From positions 1 to 7,647 of the forward strand of contig JARICB010000288.1 in assembly GCA_029264225.1 (NCBI GenBank): a stretch of DNA of 7,647 nucleotides, given 5' to 3'. A model generated the notes under the pieces. That model was not told the origin of the DNA. It worked only from the letters and a program-made list of their open reading frames with translations, and ran no database searches. Positions 1 through 5,311 of this stretch are shown in pieces. This stretch comes from Nocardioides sp. GTDB lineage: Bacteria > Actinomycetota > Actinomycetes > Propionibacteriales > Nocardioidaceae. The first letter of the stretch is position 1, and the number at the start of each line of letters is the position of its first letter. A program made the translations under genes and the position numbers.

Positions 1-57
1 GTCCAGGTGTCGGGCCTCTACTCGATGCCGTACGTCGGTGCGGTCCGCCCTGGCTGA
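1..57 (+). CDS. C-terminal end of an unidentified upstream gene (partial)
   Basis: Frame 1 reads through from the window edge and ends at TGA 55-57, giving the tail VQVSGLYSMPYVGAVRPG. Sixteen of these 18 codons end in G or C, and the residues are a normal mix of hydrophobic and small residues. The frame of the next gene over the same bases gives an Arg/Cys-rich, unlikely peptide. This supports a real gene end here. It overlaps the proposed GTG start of the next gene by 20 bases, which would fit translational coupling. I do not recognise the family from 18 residues, and nothing can be said about function. Moderate confidence that it is coding. Confidence 0.5.
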   Translation, partial: VQVSGLYSMPYVGAVRPG

Positions 58-1255
58 GTGCCCGAGCTCGAAGACCGGTCGCTCACAATGGTGGGTGGCC
101 GGTCTTTCGTTGTCTGTAGCGGCCCTCGTGCTGGTCGCGCTCCTGGCTCGACCCGAGACACCCGCCGAGGCGCCCAGCGTCCCGGCCGGGCTGGCCGCAG
201 CAGCCTTGCAGGACCTGATCAGCGCGCTCGAGCAACGAGATCTCGAGGCAGCCGGAGACCTGGCTCCCGTGGGCGCAGCCCCTGCGGCAGCGCAGTTGCG
301 CACGGCCGTGCGCAACGCACGATCGATCAACCTCACTGACCTGTCGGCTCGCTACCTCGACAAGGTCGGAGCAGTGGCCGCCGACGGGTCGTGGACGGCG
401 GCCGTGGACCTGACCTGGGCCGTAGCCGGCTTCGACGCGTCTCCCTCGCGGGCCGAGGTGCTGATCGGATTCGTCCGGGTGGACGACAGAGTGGCGATTA
501 CCTCCCTAGGCGGAGGAGATCGGGTCAGCCCGCTGTGGTTGAGCACACCACTCGTCGTACGACGTAGCCCTGACGCGCTGGTGCTCGCAGCCGGAGAAGA
601 CGCCGAGCGTCAGGCCAGGTTGTTCGCACGCCGCGTCGATCGGGCAATTCCCGTGGTGCGTCAGGTGTTGCCGCAATGGCGTCCCTCTGTGGTGGTCGAG
701 TTGCCAGCTTCTGCGGCGGGGCTCGACGCAGCACTGGGAGTGCAGGAAGGCAGCCATGCCGGCATTGCGGCCGTGACCACCTCGGACGCGCGGATTTTCG
801 TCAATCCCGAAGTCGCTGGGCGACTTCGCGGAGCCGGGGCGCAGGTCGTGATCAGCCATGAGTTGGTGCATGTGGCCACCGGTGCCGCCACCGCGGGGAT
901 GGACGCCTGGCTCGTGGAAGGCTTCGCCGACTACGTGGCACTGCGCGACGTGGGGCTGCCTGCCAGCACCACGGCAGCGCGCGCTCTGGCATCCGTGCAG
1001 CGCGAAGGGGTGCCCGACGATCTCCCGGGCAGCGCGGAATTCGAGACATCGGCCAGCGATCTCGTGGCGGCCTATGAGTTCGCCTGGCTGGCCTGCGTTG
1101 AAGTTGCCGAGCAGGTGGGGGAGCAGGGTCTGCTCCAGGTCTACCGCCGCGCCTCCGAAGGAGTGAGCACGGTCCAGGCGCTGTCCTCGGTCGGGTTGAG
1201 CTCCGGAGGGCTGCTGCGCGGGTGGCAGCACCGACTCAGGAGCATGGAGTCGTGA
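38..1255 (+). CDS. Membrane-anchored zinc metallopeptidase (HExxH, peptidase MA-like gluzincin)
   Basis: The 405-residue protein has a short basic N-terminus and one hydrophobic segment at about residues 18-37 (WWVAGLSLSVAALVLVALLA). It is followed by a Pro/Ala-rich stretch, so it is probably an exported enzyme held by a signal anchor. Residues 50-180 look like a small alpha/beta domain, perhaps NTF2-like (inferred). The catalytic site is HELVH with zinc ligands H274 and H278 and catalytic E275; EGFADY supplies the third ligand E294, 16 residues later. This HExxH...EGxAxY spacing is typical of peptidase MA-family gluzincins. The substrate is unknown. The GTG start at 38 has no clear Shine-Dalgarno sequence and lies inside the end of the upstream frame; a later GTG at 95 would cut off the basic part before the hydrophobic segment, so 38 is preferred. 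The stop overlaps the GTG start of the M48 gene, so the two are probably co-translated. The peptidase class is secure; the role is not. Confidence 0.85.
   Translation: MRSALAECPSSKTGRSQWWVAGLSLSVAALVLVALLARPETPAEAPSVPAGLAAAALQDLISALEQRDLEAAGDLAPVGAAPAAAQLRTAVRNARSINLTDLSARYLDKVGAVAADGSWTAAVDLTWAVAGFDASPSRAEVLIGFVRVDDRVAITSLGGGDRVSPLWLSTPLVVRRSPDALVLAAGEDAERQARLFARRVDRAIPVVRQVLPQWRPSVVVELPASAAGLDAALGVQEGSHAGIAAVTTSDARIFVNPEVAGRLRGAGAQVVISHELVHVATGAATAGMDAWLVEGFADYVALRDVGLPASTTAARALASVQREGVPDDLPGSAEFETSASDLVAAYEFAWLACVEVAEQVGEQGLLQVYRRASEGVSTVQALSSVGLSSGGLLRGWQHRLRSMES
1238..1242 (+). promoter_or_regulatory. Ribosome binding site of the M48 protease gene
   Basis: AGGAG lies 9 bases before GTG 1252, inside the last codons of the upstream peptidase gene. 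It favours the start at 1252, which also forms the GTGA stop/start overlap, over an in-frame GTG at 1222. Confidence 0.7.
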
Positions 1256-2538
1256 GCCCATCCTCCCCCTCCTCGCTGACCGACAGCGACCTGCGAGGCG
1301 CACGCCGCTGGTCGCTGCTCGTCATCGTGACGGCGGTGATCGGGCTGGGTCTGGTCGCCGCTTTCTGGGTGCCGTGGCAACCGGTGCCGGGCGGCCAGCC
1401 TCCTGCGGTGTCGCCCGACTCGGTGTTCACCGCCGAGCAGATCAGGCGGGGTGAGGAGTACGCCGCCTGGTCGCGGCGATGGAGCCTGCTCTCGGTAGGC
1501 ATCACCCTAGTGGTCTCGTCGGTGCTGGGCTTCAGTCGATGGGGAGTGCGGTTGATGTCGAGGCTGCCGCGGCCATGGGGGATCCGGGTCGTGCTGGGAG
1601 TCGTGGTGGTCAGCCTGATCGGGCGAGTGGCCACGCTGCCGTGCAGCGTGATGCTCCAGCGCCACCGTCTTGCCAACGGCCTGAGCAGTCAGTCCTGGTC
1701 GAGTTACGCGCGCGATCTCCTGACCGGTCAGGCCATTGGCGTGCTCACCACTGCCGTGGCGCTGCTGATCCTGATCGGCCTCGCGCGCCGGTGGCATCGG
1801 GCCTGGCCCGCCATCGCCTCCGGTCTGGTCGCCGTGCTGGTGGTCCTCGGGTCGTTCGTCTATCCGGTCCTGGTGGAGCCGCTCTTCAATACCTTCACGC
1901 CGCTTCCCGAGGGCACTCTGCGTAACCAGATCCTGGCGGCGGCCGACAGCGAGGGGGTGCACGTCGACGAGGTGCTGGTGGCTGATGCCTCGCGTCGCAC
2001 GACCACCCTCAACGCCTACGTCTCGGGCATCGGCAGCACCCGCCGCGTCGTGGTCTACGACAACCTCGTGGAGTCACTGCCCGAGAACGAGGCATTGTCA
2101 GTGGTCGCTCACGAACTGGCGCACGCCAAGAACCAGGATGTGGTGATCGGTACGTCCTTGGGAGCATTGGGCGCAGCGGCGGGGGTAGGGCTGCTGGCGC
2201 TTCTGCTCAGCGCGGGGTCGGGGAGCCGCCGGCTGCGGATGGCTGATCCTCGCGTTGTACCGCTCGTGCTGGCGCTCACGGTCTGGGCCTCGCTTGCGGC
2301 CAGCCCGATGGAGAACGCGATCAGCAGGAAGATCGAAACCCGGGCTGACGTGCAGGCGTTGACCACGATCGCCGACCCGCAGGCCCTTGTCGAGATGCAG
2401 CGCACGTTGGCCCTGCGCTCATTGGCCGACCCCACGCCGCCGTCGTGGATCCAGTGGTGGTGGGGGAGTCACCCCACGACGCTGGAGCGGATTGCGATTG
2501 CTCGACAGTTCAGAACACCAGGTCGTACAACGGAATGA
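1252..2538 (+). CDS. M48 family zinc metalloprotease, Ste24/CAAX prenyl protease type
   Basis: This is a 428-residue integral membrane protease. Hydrophobic segments lie at about residues 21-42, 77-97, 109-124, 161-178 and 187-204, then two more after the catalytic helix at about 298-320 and 335-352. This is the layout of Ste24-like M48 enzymes with an N-terminal membrane domain. The catalytic motif HELAH gives ligands H287 and H291 with E288. SRKIETRAD supplies the third ligand E362 and the conserved D366. EPLFNTFTPLPEG before the catalytic domain, the DASRRTTTLNAYVSGIG segment and the C-terminal HPTTLERI are family signatures. Relatives cleave membrane or misfolded proteins; bacteria generally lack CAAX prenylation, so the substrate here is open. 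The GTG start at 1252 overlaps the preceding stop (GTGA) and has AGGAG 9 bases upstream. The gene is probably in an operon with the upstream peptidase. Its 3' end overlaps the convergent pilin gene by 29 bases. Confidence 0.93.
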   Translation: MSPSSPSSLTDSDLRGARRWSLLVIVTAVIGLGLVAAFWVPWQPVPGGQPPAVSPDSVFTAEQIRRGEEYAAWSRRWSLLSVGITLVVSSVLGFSRWGVRLMSRLPRPWGIRVVLGVVVVSLIGRVATLPCSVMLQRHRLANGLSSQSWSSYARDLLTGQAIGVLTTAVALLILIGLARRWHRAWPAIASGLVAVLVVLGSFVYPVLVEPLFNTFTPLPEGTLRNQILAAADSEGVHVDEVLVADASRRTTTLNAYVSGIGSTRRVVVYDNLVESLPENEALSVVAHELAHAKNQDVVIGTSLGALGAAAGVGLLALLLSAGSGSRRLRMADPRVVPLVLALTVWASLAASPMENAISRKIETRADVQALTTIADPQALVEMQRTLALRSLADPTPPSWIQWWWGSHPTTLERIAIARQFRTPGRTTE

Positions 2539-2665
2539 TCCTGGTGCCGAGAGTCGACATGGCGGTAAACAGGCCGGCGGCGCTCAACGCGGCCAGCAGG
2601 GCGTATTCGACGGCGCTGGCACCACGCTCGTCCCTGGTGCTGTCCACCGGACGTGGAGTCGTCAT
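2510..2665 (-). CDS. Second, divergent Flp-type pilin (51 residues)
   Basis: This small prepilin begins MTTPRPVDSTRDERG, followed by ASAVEYALLAALSAAG. The Gly15/Ala16 junction with Glu and Tyr at +5 and +6 is the class IVb (Flp) processing signal used by TadV/CpaA-type prepilin peptidases. Mature length would be only 36 residues: one hydrophobic helix and a short tail (TRIIPLYDLVF). It differs from its neighbour by a longer polar leader, a helix broken by Ser and Gly (LSAAGLFTAMSTLG), and an aromatic C-terminal end. It may be a minor pilin or a tip/priming subunit (inference). The ATG at 2665 is chosen because GAGAGG stands 5 bases upstream; the same frame stays open upstream to 2791, but that part is non-coding leader and the end of the first pilin gene. 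It lies downstream of the first pilin and the hairpin at 2692-2728, and overlaps the 3' end of the convergent M48 gene. Confidence 0.85.
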   Translation of the reverse strand: MTTPRPVDSTRDERGASAVEYALLAALSAAGLFTAMSTLGTRIIPLYDLVF

Positions 2666-2670
2666 GAAGG

Positions 2671-2676
2671 CCTCTC
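2671..2676 (-). promoter_or_regulatory. Ribosome binding site of the second pilin gene
   Basis: GAGAGG on the minus strand, 5 bases before ATG 2665. It fixes the start of the 51-residue pilin and argues against longer in-frame starts further upstream. Confidence 0.65.
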
Positions 2677-2691
2677 GGGTGGGTAGAGCAA

Positions 2692-2728
2692 TGGGCCGGT
2701 GCCTCTCGACGCGAGAGACCCCGGCCCA
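2692..2728 (-). terminator. Strong inter-pilin hairpin (terminator, attenuator or mRNA stabiliser)
   Basis: On the minus strand TGGGCCGG and CCGGCCCA form a perfect 8-bp outer stem. An inner CTCTC/GAGAG stem continues it after a G-C pair, a G-U wobble and one A-G mismatch, closing on a loop of at most 5 bases. The wobble pair exists only in the minus-strand transcript, the sense of the pilin genes. The hairpin starts 17 bases after the stop of the first pilin and ends 26 bases before the start of the second. No U-tract follows, so full Rho-independent termination is not assured. Partial termination or 3'-end protection of the first pilin message is equally likely and would set unequal pilin levels. 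Confidence 0.6.
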
Positions 2729-2744
2729 CCGGAAGGTCGGTCGC

Positions 2745-2918
2745 TCAGAGCTTGGTGCTGATCGTGTTGAAGGCGGTGTTGATCTGGCCACCGAGGATCA
2801 CCACGGTGCCGATGATGACGGCGGCGATCAGGGCCACGAGCAGGCCGTACTCGACCGCGGTGGCGCCCTTCTCGTCGTCACGGCGGGCGTTGAGGAGAAT
2901 GGTGAGGAACTGGATCAT
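2745..2918 (-). CDS. flp: Flp family type IVb pilin, probable major Tad pilus subunit (57 residues)
   Basis: This is a small prepilin. The leader MIQFLTILLNARRDDEKG ends in Gly18, and the mature part begins ATAVEYGLLVALIAAVIIG. Cleavage after Gly18 puts Glu at +5 and Tyr at +6, the hallmark of Flp pilins. The mature protein would be 39 residues: one long hydrophobic helix followed by GGQINTAFNTISTKL, close to standard Flp tails. It would be exported, processed by a TadV/CpaA prepilin peptidase and polymerised into the Tad pilus. The ATG at 2918 is preceded by AGGGG (2927-2931) with 8 bases spacing; the stop is TGA at 2745-2747. The 190-base leader upstream holds a hairpin and an inverted repeat, while a strong hairpin follows the stop. 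This suggests its own transcription unit with a high message level. The gene is easy to miss because of its size, but the match to the Flp family is clear. Confidence 0.93.
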   Translation of the reverse strand: MIQFLTILLNARRDDEKGATAVEYGLLVALIAAVIIGTVVILGGQINTAFNTISTKL

Positions 2919-2955
2919 GATGGATACCCCTACAGGTGTGAAGTCGGTATGTTCA

Positions 2956-2971
2956 GGTTCCCGGGGGAACC
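2956..2971 (-). other. Short hairpin in the pilin 5' leader
   Basis: GGTTCCC and GGGAACC form a perfect 7-bp inverted repeat with 2 bases between (a 6-bp stem with a 4-base loop is more realistic in RNA). It ends 37 bases before the pilin ATG, just upstream of the ribosome binding site. It could stabilise the 5' end of the message or influence translation; its function is inferred. Confidence 0.4.
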
Positions 2972-3032
2972 CGGTAGTAGGAACTCTGCTCGACCTCCTG
3001 GCGCCGCGGATCGGGTGTTCGGTCGGGACCTG

Positions 3033-3050
3033 CTAGTCCATTAGGACTAG
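3033..3050. promoter_or_regulatory. Inverted repeat CTAGTCC-N4-GGACTAG, candidate operator
   Basis: CTAGTCC, spacer ATTA, GGACTAG: two perfect 7-base arms, an 18-bp near-palindrome, and locally AT-rich in a GC-rich background. It lies 115 bases upstream of the first pilin start and 58 bases after the response regulator stop. Dimeric NarL/LuxR-type regulators bind inverted repeats of about this size, and such a regulator is encoded next door, so it is a candidate binding site (inference). It could also form a small RNA hairpin ending the regulator transcript, but no U-tract follows. Confidence 0.5.
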
Positions 3051-3108
3051 GGAGACCGGCCCACCCGAGCGACCCCCGGGTCCTACTCGACCGGGTCGGG
3101 CAGGAACC

Positions 3109-3756
3109 TCAGAAGCGCTGCGGTGCCAGGTGGTCGAGCAGTCCCAGTCGCATTGCCGCGATCAGGGCCTGGGCCCGGTTGGCGGCCCCCAACTTCTGGT
3201 AGATGTGGGTGATGTGGGTCTTGGCCGTGGACTCGCTGAGAAACAGTCGGCCGGCGATTTCGCCCGTACCCAGACCATCGGCCAACAGAGAGAGCACCTC
3301 GTCCTCTCGTGCGGACAGCGTAGGGGTGGACGGGCCGTTGGCCCGTCGCATCATCGCGGCCGTCAGGCCGGTGCAGATGAACGTTCGGGGTGTCACTGCC
3401 GCATGCTTGGCCGCACTCACCACCTCGCCGACCTTGCTGTCCTTGCCGACGAACGCTGAGGCTCCTGCCTCCATCGCCGCGAAGATCTGCTCGTCTCCGG
3501 CGTGCATGGTCAACACCACCAGCCCGGTGGTGGCGCTCGCGGCGCGCACTGCGCGCACCACGTCGAGGCCGTGACCGTCGGGCAGTTGCAGGTCGGTCAC
3601 CACCACGTCCGGCTGAAGGTCACGCCAACGCGACATGGCCTCCGCGACGTTGCCCGCCTGGCCTACGACGGTGGTCTGCTCGTTGCGGTCGAAGGCCCGG
3701 GCCAAGCCCTGTCGGATCAGCTCGTGGTCATCGACGAGAAGCACTGTGGTGGTCAC
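3109..3756 (-). CDS. NarL/LuxR-family two-component response regulator
   Basis: The 215-residue DNA-binding response regulator has the usual family length. The receiver domain covers about residues 3-120: acidic pair D9/D10, phospho-acceptor D55 in VVTDLQLPDGHG, T83 in VVLTMHA and K105 in FVGKDS. The C-terminal LuxR-type helix-turn-helix covers about residues 145-212 (LSAREDEVLSLLADGLGTGEIA, then LSESTAKTHITHIYQKLGA). All phosphotransfer residues are present, so it should be active. The partner is the histidine kinase just upstream, whose 3' end overlaps this gene by 29 bases. The GTG at 3756 is chosen because GAAAGGA (3766-3772) stands 9 bases upstream and the protein then begins directly with the receiver strand VTTTVLLVDDHE; a longer start would add a Cys/Arg-rich extension encoded over the kinase. 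Placed between platform and pilin genes of a Tad locus, its likely targets are the pilin genes (inference). Confidence 0.95.
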   Translation of the reverse strand: MTTTVLLVDDHELIRQGLARAFDRNEQTTVVGQAGNVAEAMSRWRDLQPDVVVTDLQLPDGHGLDVVRAVRAASATTGLVVLTMHAGDEQIFAAMEAGASAFVGKDSKVGEVVSAAKHAAVTPRTFICTGLTAAMMRRANGPSTPTLSAREDEVLSLLADGLGTGEIAGRLFLSESTAKTHITHIYQKLGAANRAQALIAAMRLGLLDHLAPQRF

Positions 3757-5311
3757 GTGATTCGGTCCTTTCACTGGTCGTCGAGATCGCGGTGTGCAGC
3801 AGCACGACGGTGCCACCGTCGCCCCGGGGCCCGACGGACAACTCCGCGCCGATTCGCTCGGCTCGCTCGGTCATGGTCTGCAGTCCCCAGTGCCGTTCGC
3901 GCGGAGTAGCGTTCCCGACGCCGTCGTCCTCGATCACCAGTCGGATCGACGAGCCGTCGGTAAGCAGAGTGACCCACAGGTTCTTTGCTCGAGCGTGGCG
4001 ACGCACGTTGCCGACGGCTTCCTGGGCAATACGTAAGAGTTCGACCTTGGTGCGGTCGGGCAGCATCGGACCGGACTCCTCGAGCCGGAGATGAACGTGG
4101 AGGTCCGTGTCGTGACCGACCTCCCTGACGTATTCGGACAGTGCTCCGGAGAACCGCTGCTCGGAAACGTGGTGGCGGAGGTCGAAGATCGAAAAACGCA
4201 GTTCCGTCAGGATCCTGCTTATTTCGCTACGGAGCGAGGCGGCCAGTTCGCGGATCGTCGCTTCGTCCGACATCGTCTCGATCTCGTCGACGATGTAGCC
4301 GAGCGCCACCACCTCCTGGGCTACGCCGTCGTGAATCTCGCGAGCGATGCGGTTGCGTTCCTCGGCGATGGCGAGGAGTCGCACGTCATCGAACAGCACG
4401 GCCGTGTCGAGACGAAGCACGAAGTCGTCGGCGATGAACTGCGCCTGCTGCCGGAGTTCGGCGGTCCAGCCCGCGGCTCGGACCAACAGCACACAGCCGC
4501 TCAACCTTTCCGAACCACGCAGGCGAAGCAGCGTCACCTCGGGGTGTGCCAGGGGGGCGGAGCCGGCGGCGTCGACAGAGTCCAACAGGTCAGACAGCTC
4601 GACGGAGCCGCCGTGTGAGCAGAGCAAATTGAGGCTCTCGCCTCGTCCGCTGGTGAACACCGCTGACTGTTGGGCGCCCGTGGTCGCGCGCAGCGACGCC
4701 TGGAGCTCGGTAGCGAGCTGCACACTGTCGAGCCCGACAGCGCCACGTTGCGCCAGTTGATGTAGTTGCGACATCAGTTGGTTGGCCTCCGCGTAGGGCG
4801 CCTGGCGGGCCTCGAAGTCGCGAACTGAGCGCAGTTGCCAGCTCGCCAGCAGGCCGACGCCGAATCCGATGGCAAGCCAAGGCACCGCCCTGCTGAGGCG
4901 CTCGCCCGCGTCCGGGACCGAGACCAGGAGGGTGATCACCGTGGCGGTGAACCCCATGAACGTCGTGTTGGTCGTGGTGAGGATGCCGCACCTTACGCCA
5001 GCCACGATGGGCGGCACGGCCAGGTAGGCCAGGGCCGCGGGTTGTTCGGGCACCGAGCACAGCAGCAGGGAGACCAGCAGGGCCTCGCCGACCGGGAGCC
5101 AGCGCAGTCCCGCCGTCGGGGCTCCCCACTCGAGCACACTGGCCGCAGCAGCGATCAGCGCGAGAGCCGCGAGCAAGGGCGCCCCCTGGCCGAACGAGCC
5201 CGAGGTGGCGACTCCTCCAGTGGCGAGCGCGAGGGTGAACACGCGCACCGCGGTGGTGGCGCGCCATTGCCGCAGCCAGGTGTTCGCGACCCGTGCGTTG
5301 GTAAGGCTCAT
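3728..5311 (-). CDS. Membrane sensor histidine kinase, HisKA_3/NarX-like (GAF-like middle domain)
   Basis: This 527-residue kinase has five or six membrane segments within residues 21-160, with short loops and no large extracellular domain. A linker and a GAF-like region follow at about 175-300 (inferred from length and pattern). The dimerisation/phosphoacceptor domain contains AEERNRIAREIHDGVAQEV, with H327 as the phosphorylated histidine of the HisKA_3 class. The GHKL ATPase domain shows the N-box QEAVGNVRRHAR (N435), IEDDGVG (D462/D463) and GLQTMTERAERIGA. It would phosphorylate the adjacent response regulator. The ATG at 5311 overlaps the TadC stop as ATGA, without a good Shine-Dalgarno sequence, so translation is probably coupled to tadC. 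A longer in-frame start would lie inside tadC. The C-terminal tail is polar and overlaps the regulator start. The stimulus is unknown; the compact membrane domain suggests a membrane-derived or intracellular signal (inference). Confidence 0.93.
   Translation of the reverse strand: MSLTNARVANTWLRQWRATTAVRVFTLALATGGVATSGSFGQGAPLLAALALIAAAASVLEWGAPTAGLRWLPVGEALLVSLLLCSVPEQPAALAYLAVPPIVAGVRCGILTTTNTTFMGFTATVITLLVSVPDAGERLSRAVPWLAIGFGVGLLASWQLRSVRDFEARQAPYAEANQLMSQLHQLAQRGAVGLDSVQLATELQASLRATTGAQQSAVFTSGRGESLNLLCSHGGSVELSDLLDSVDAAGSAPLAHPEVTLLRLRGSERLSGCVLLVRAAGWTAELRQQAQFIADDFVLRLDTAVLFDDVRLLAIAEERNRIAREIHDGVAQEVVALGYIVDEIETMSDEATIRELAASLRSEISRILTELRFSIFDLRHHVSEQRFSGALSEYVREVGHDTDLHVHLRLEESGPMLPDRTKVELLRIAQEAVGNVRRHARAKNLWVTLLTDGSSIRLVIEDDGVGNATPRERHWGLQTMTERAERIGAELSVGPRGDGGTVVLLHTAISTTSERTESRDHHSASRR
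3766..3772 (-). promoter_or_regulatory. Ribosome binding site of the response regulator gene
   Basis: GAAAGGA on the minus strand, 9 bases before GTG 3756 and inside the 3' end of the kinase gene. It decides the regulator start and supports coupled expression of the pair. Confidence 0.65.

Larger units (their letters stand above)
2919..3108 (-). promoter_or_regulatory. Non-coding leader and probable promoter region of the pilin genes
   Basis: These 190 bases separate the response regulator stop from the first pilin start, the only sizeable gap in an otherwise gapless operon. The region contains AGGGG (2927-2931) as pilin ribosome binding site, a 7-bp hairpin at 2956-2971 and a perfect inverted repeat at 3033-3050. 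I could not pick out a convincing -35/-10 pair. No plausible gene is present on either strand. A separate pilin promoter here is inferred from the gap and from these elements. Confidence 0.5.

Noticed and set aside
1222..1224. GTG 1222 as the start of the M48 protease
   Set aside because: It lies further inside the upstream gene and has no good Shine-Dalgarno sequence. GTG 1252 has AGGAG at 9 bases and forms a GTGA overlap.
506..1303. Long open frame on the minus strand opposite the first peptidase gene
   Set aside because: It is rich in His, Arg and Gln, without recognisable motifs, and lies antisense to a gene with an intact zinc site. Such frames are expected in high-GC DNA.
2445..3044. 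Plus-strand open frame of about 200 codons across both pilin genes
   Set aside because: It is the opposite strand of two clear Flp pilin genes and their leader, and has no recognisable domain.
3060..3105. GC-rich segments after the regulator stop that can pair (GACCC with GGGTC) as a terminator
   Set aside because: The stem is short and imperfect, the loop is long, several alternative pairings exist and there is no U-tract. This is too weak to list.
4091..4618. Plus-strand open frame opposite the kinase gene
   Set aside because: It is antisense to the conserved HisKA_3 and ATPase region and has no domain signature of its own.
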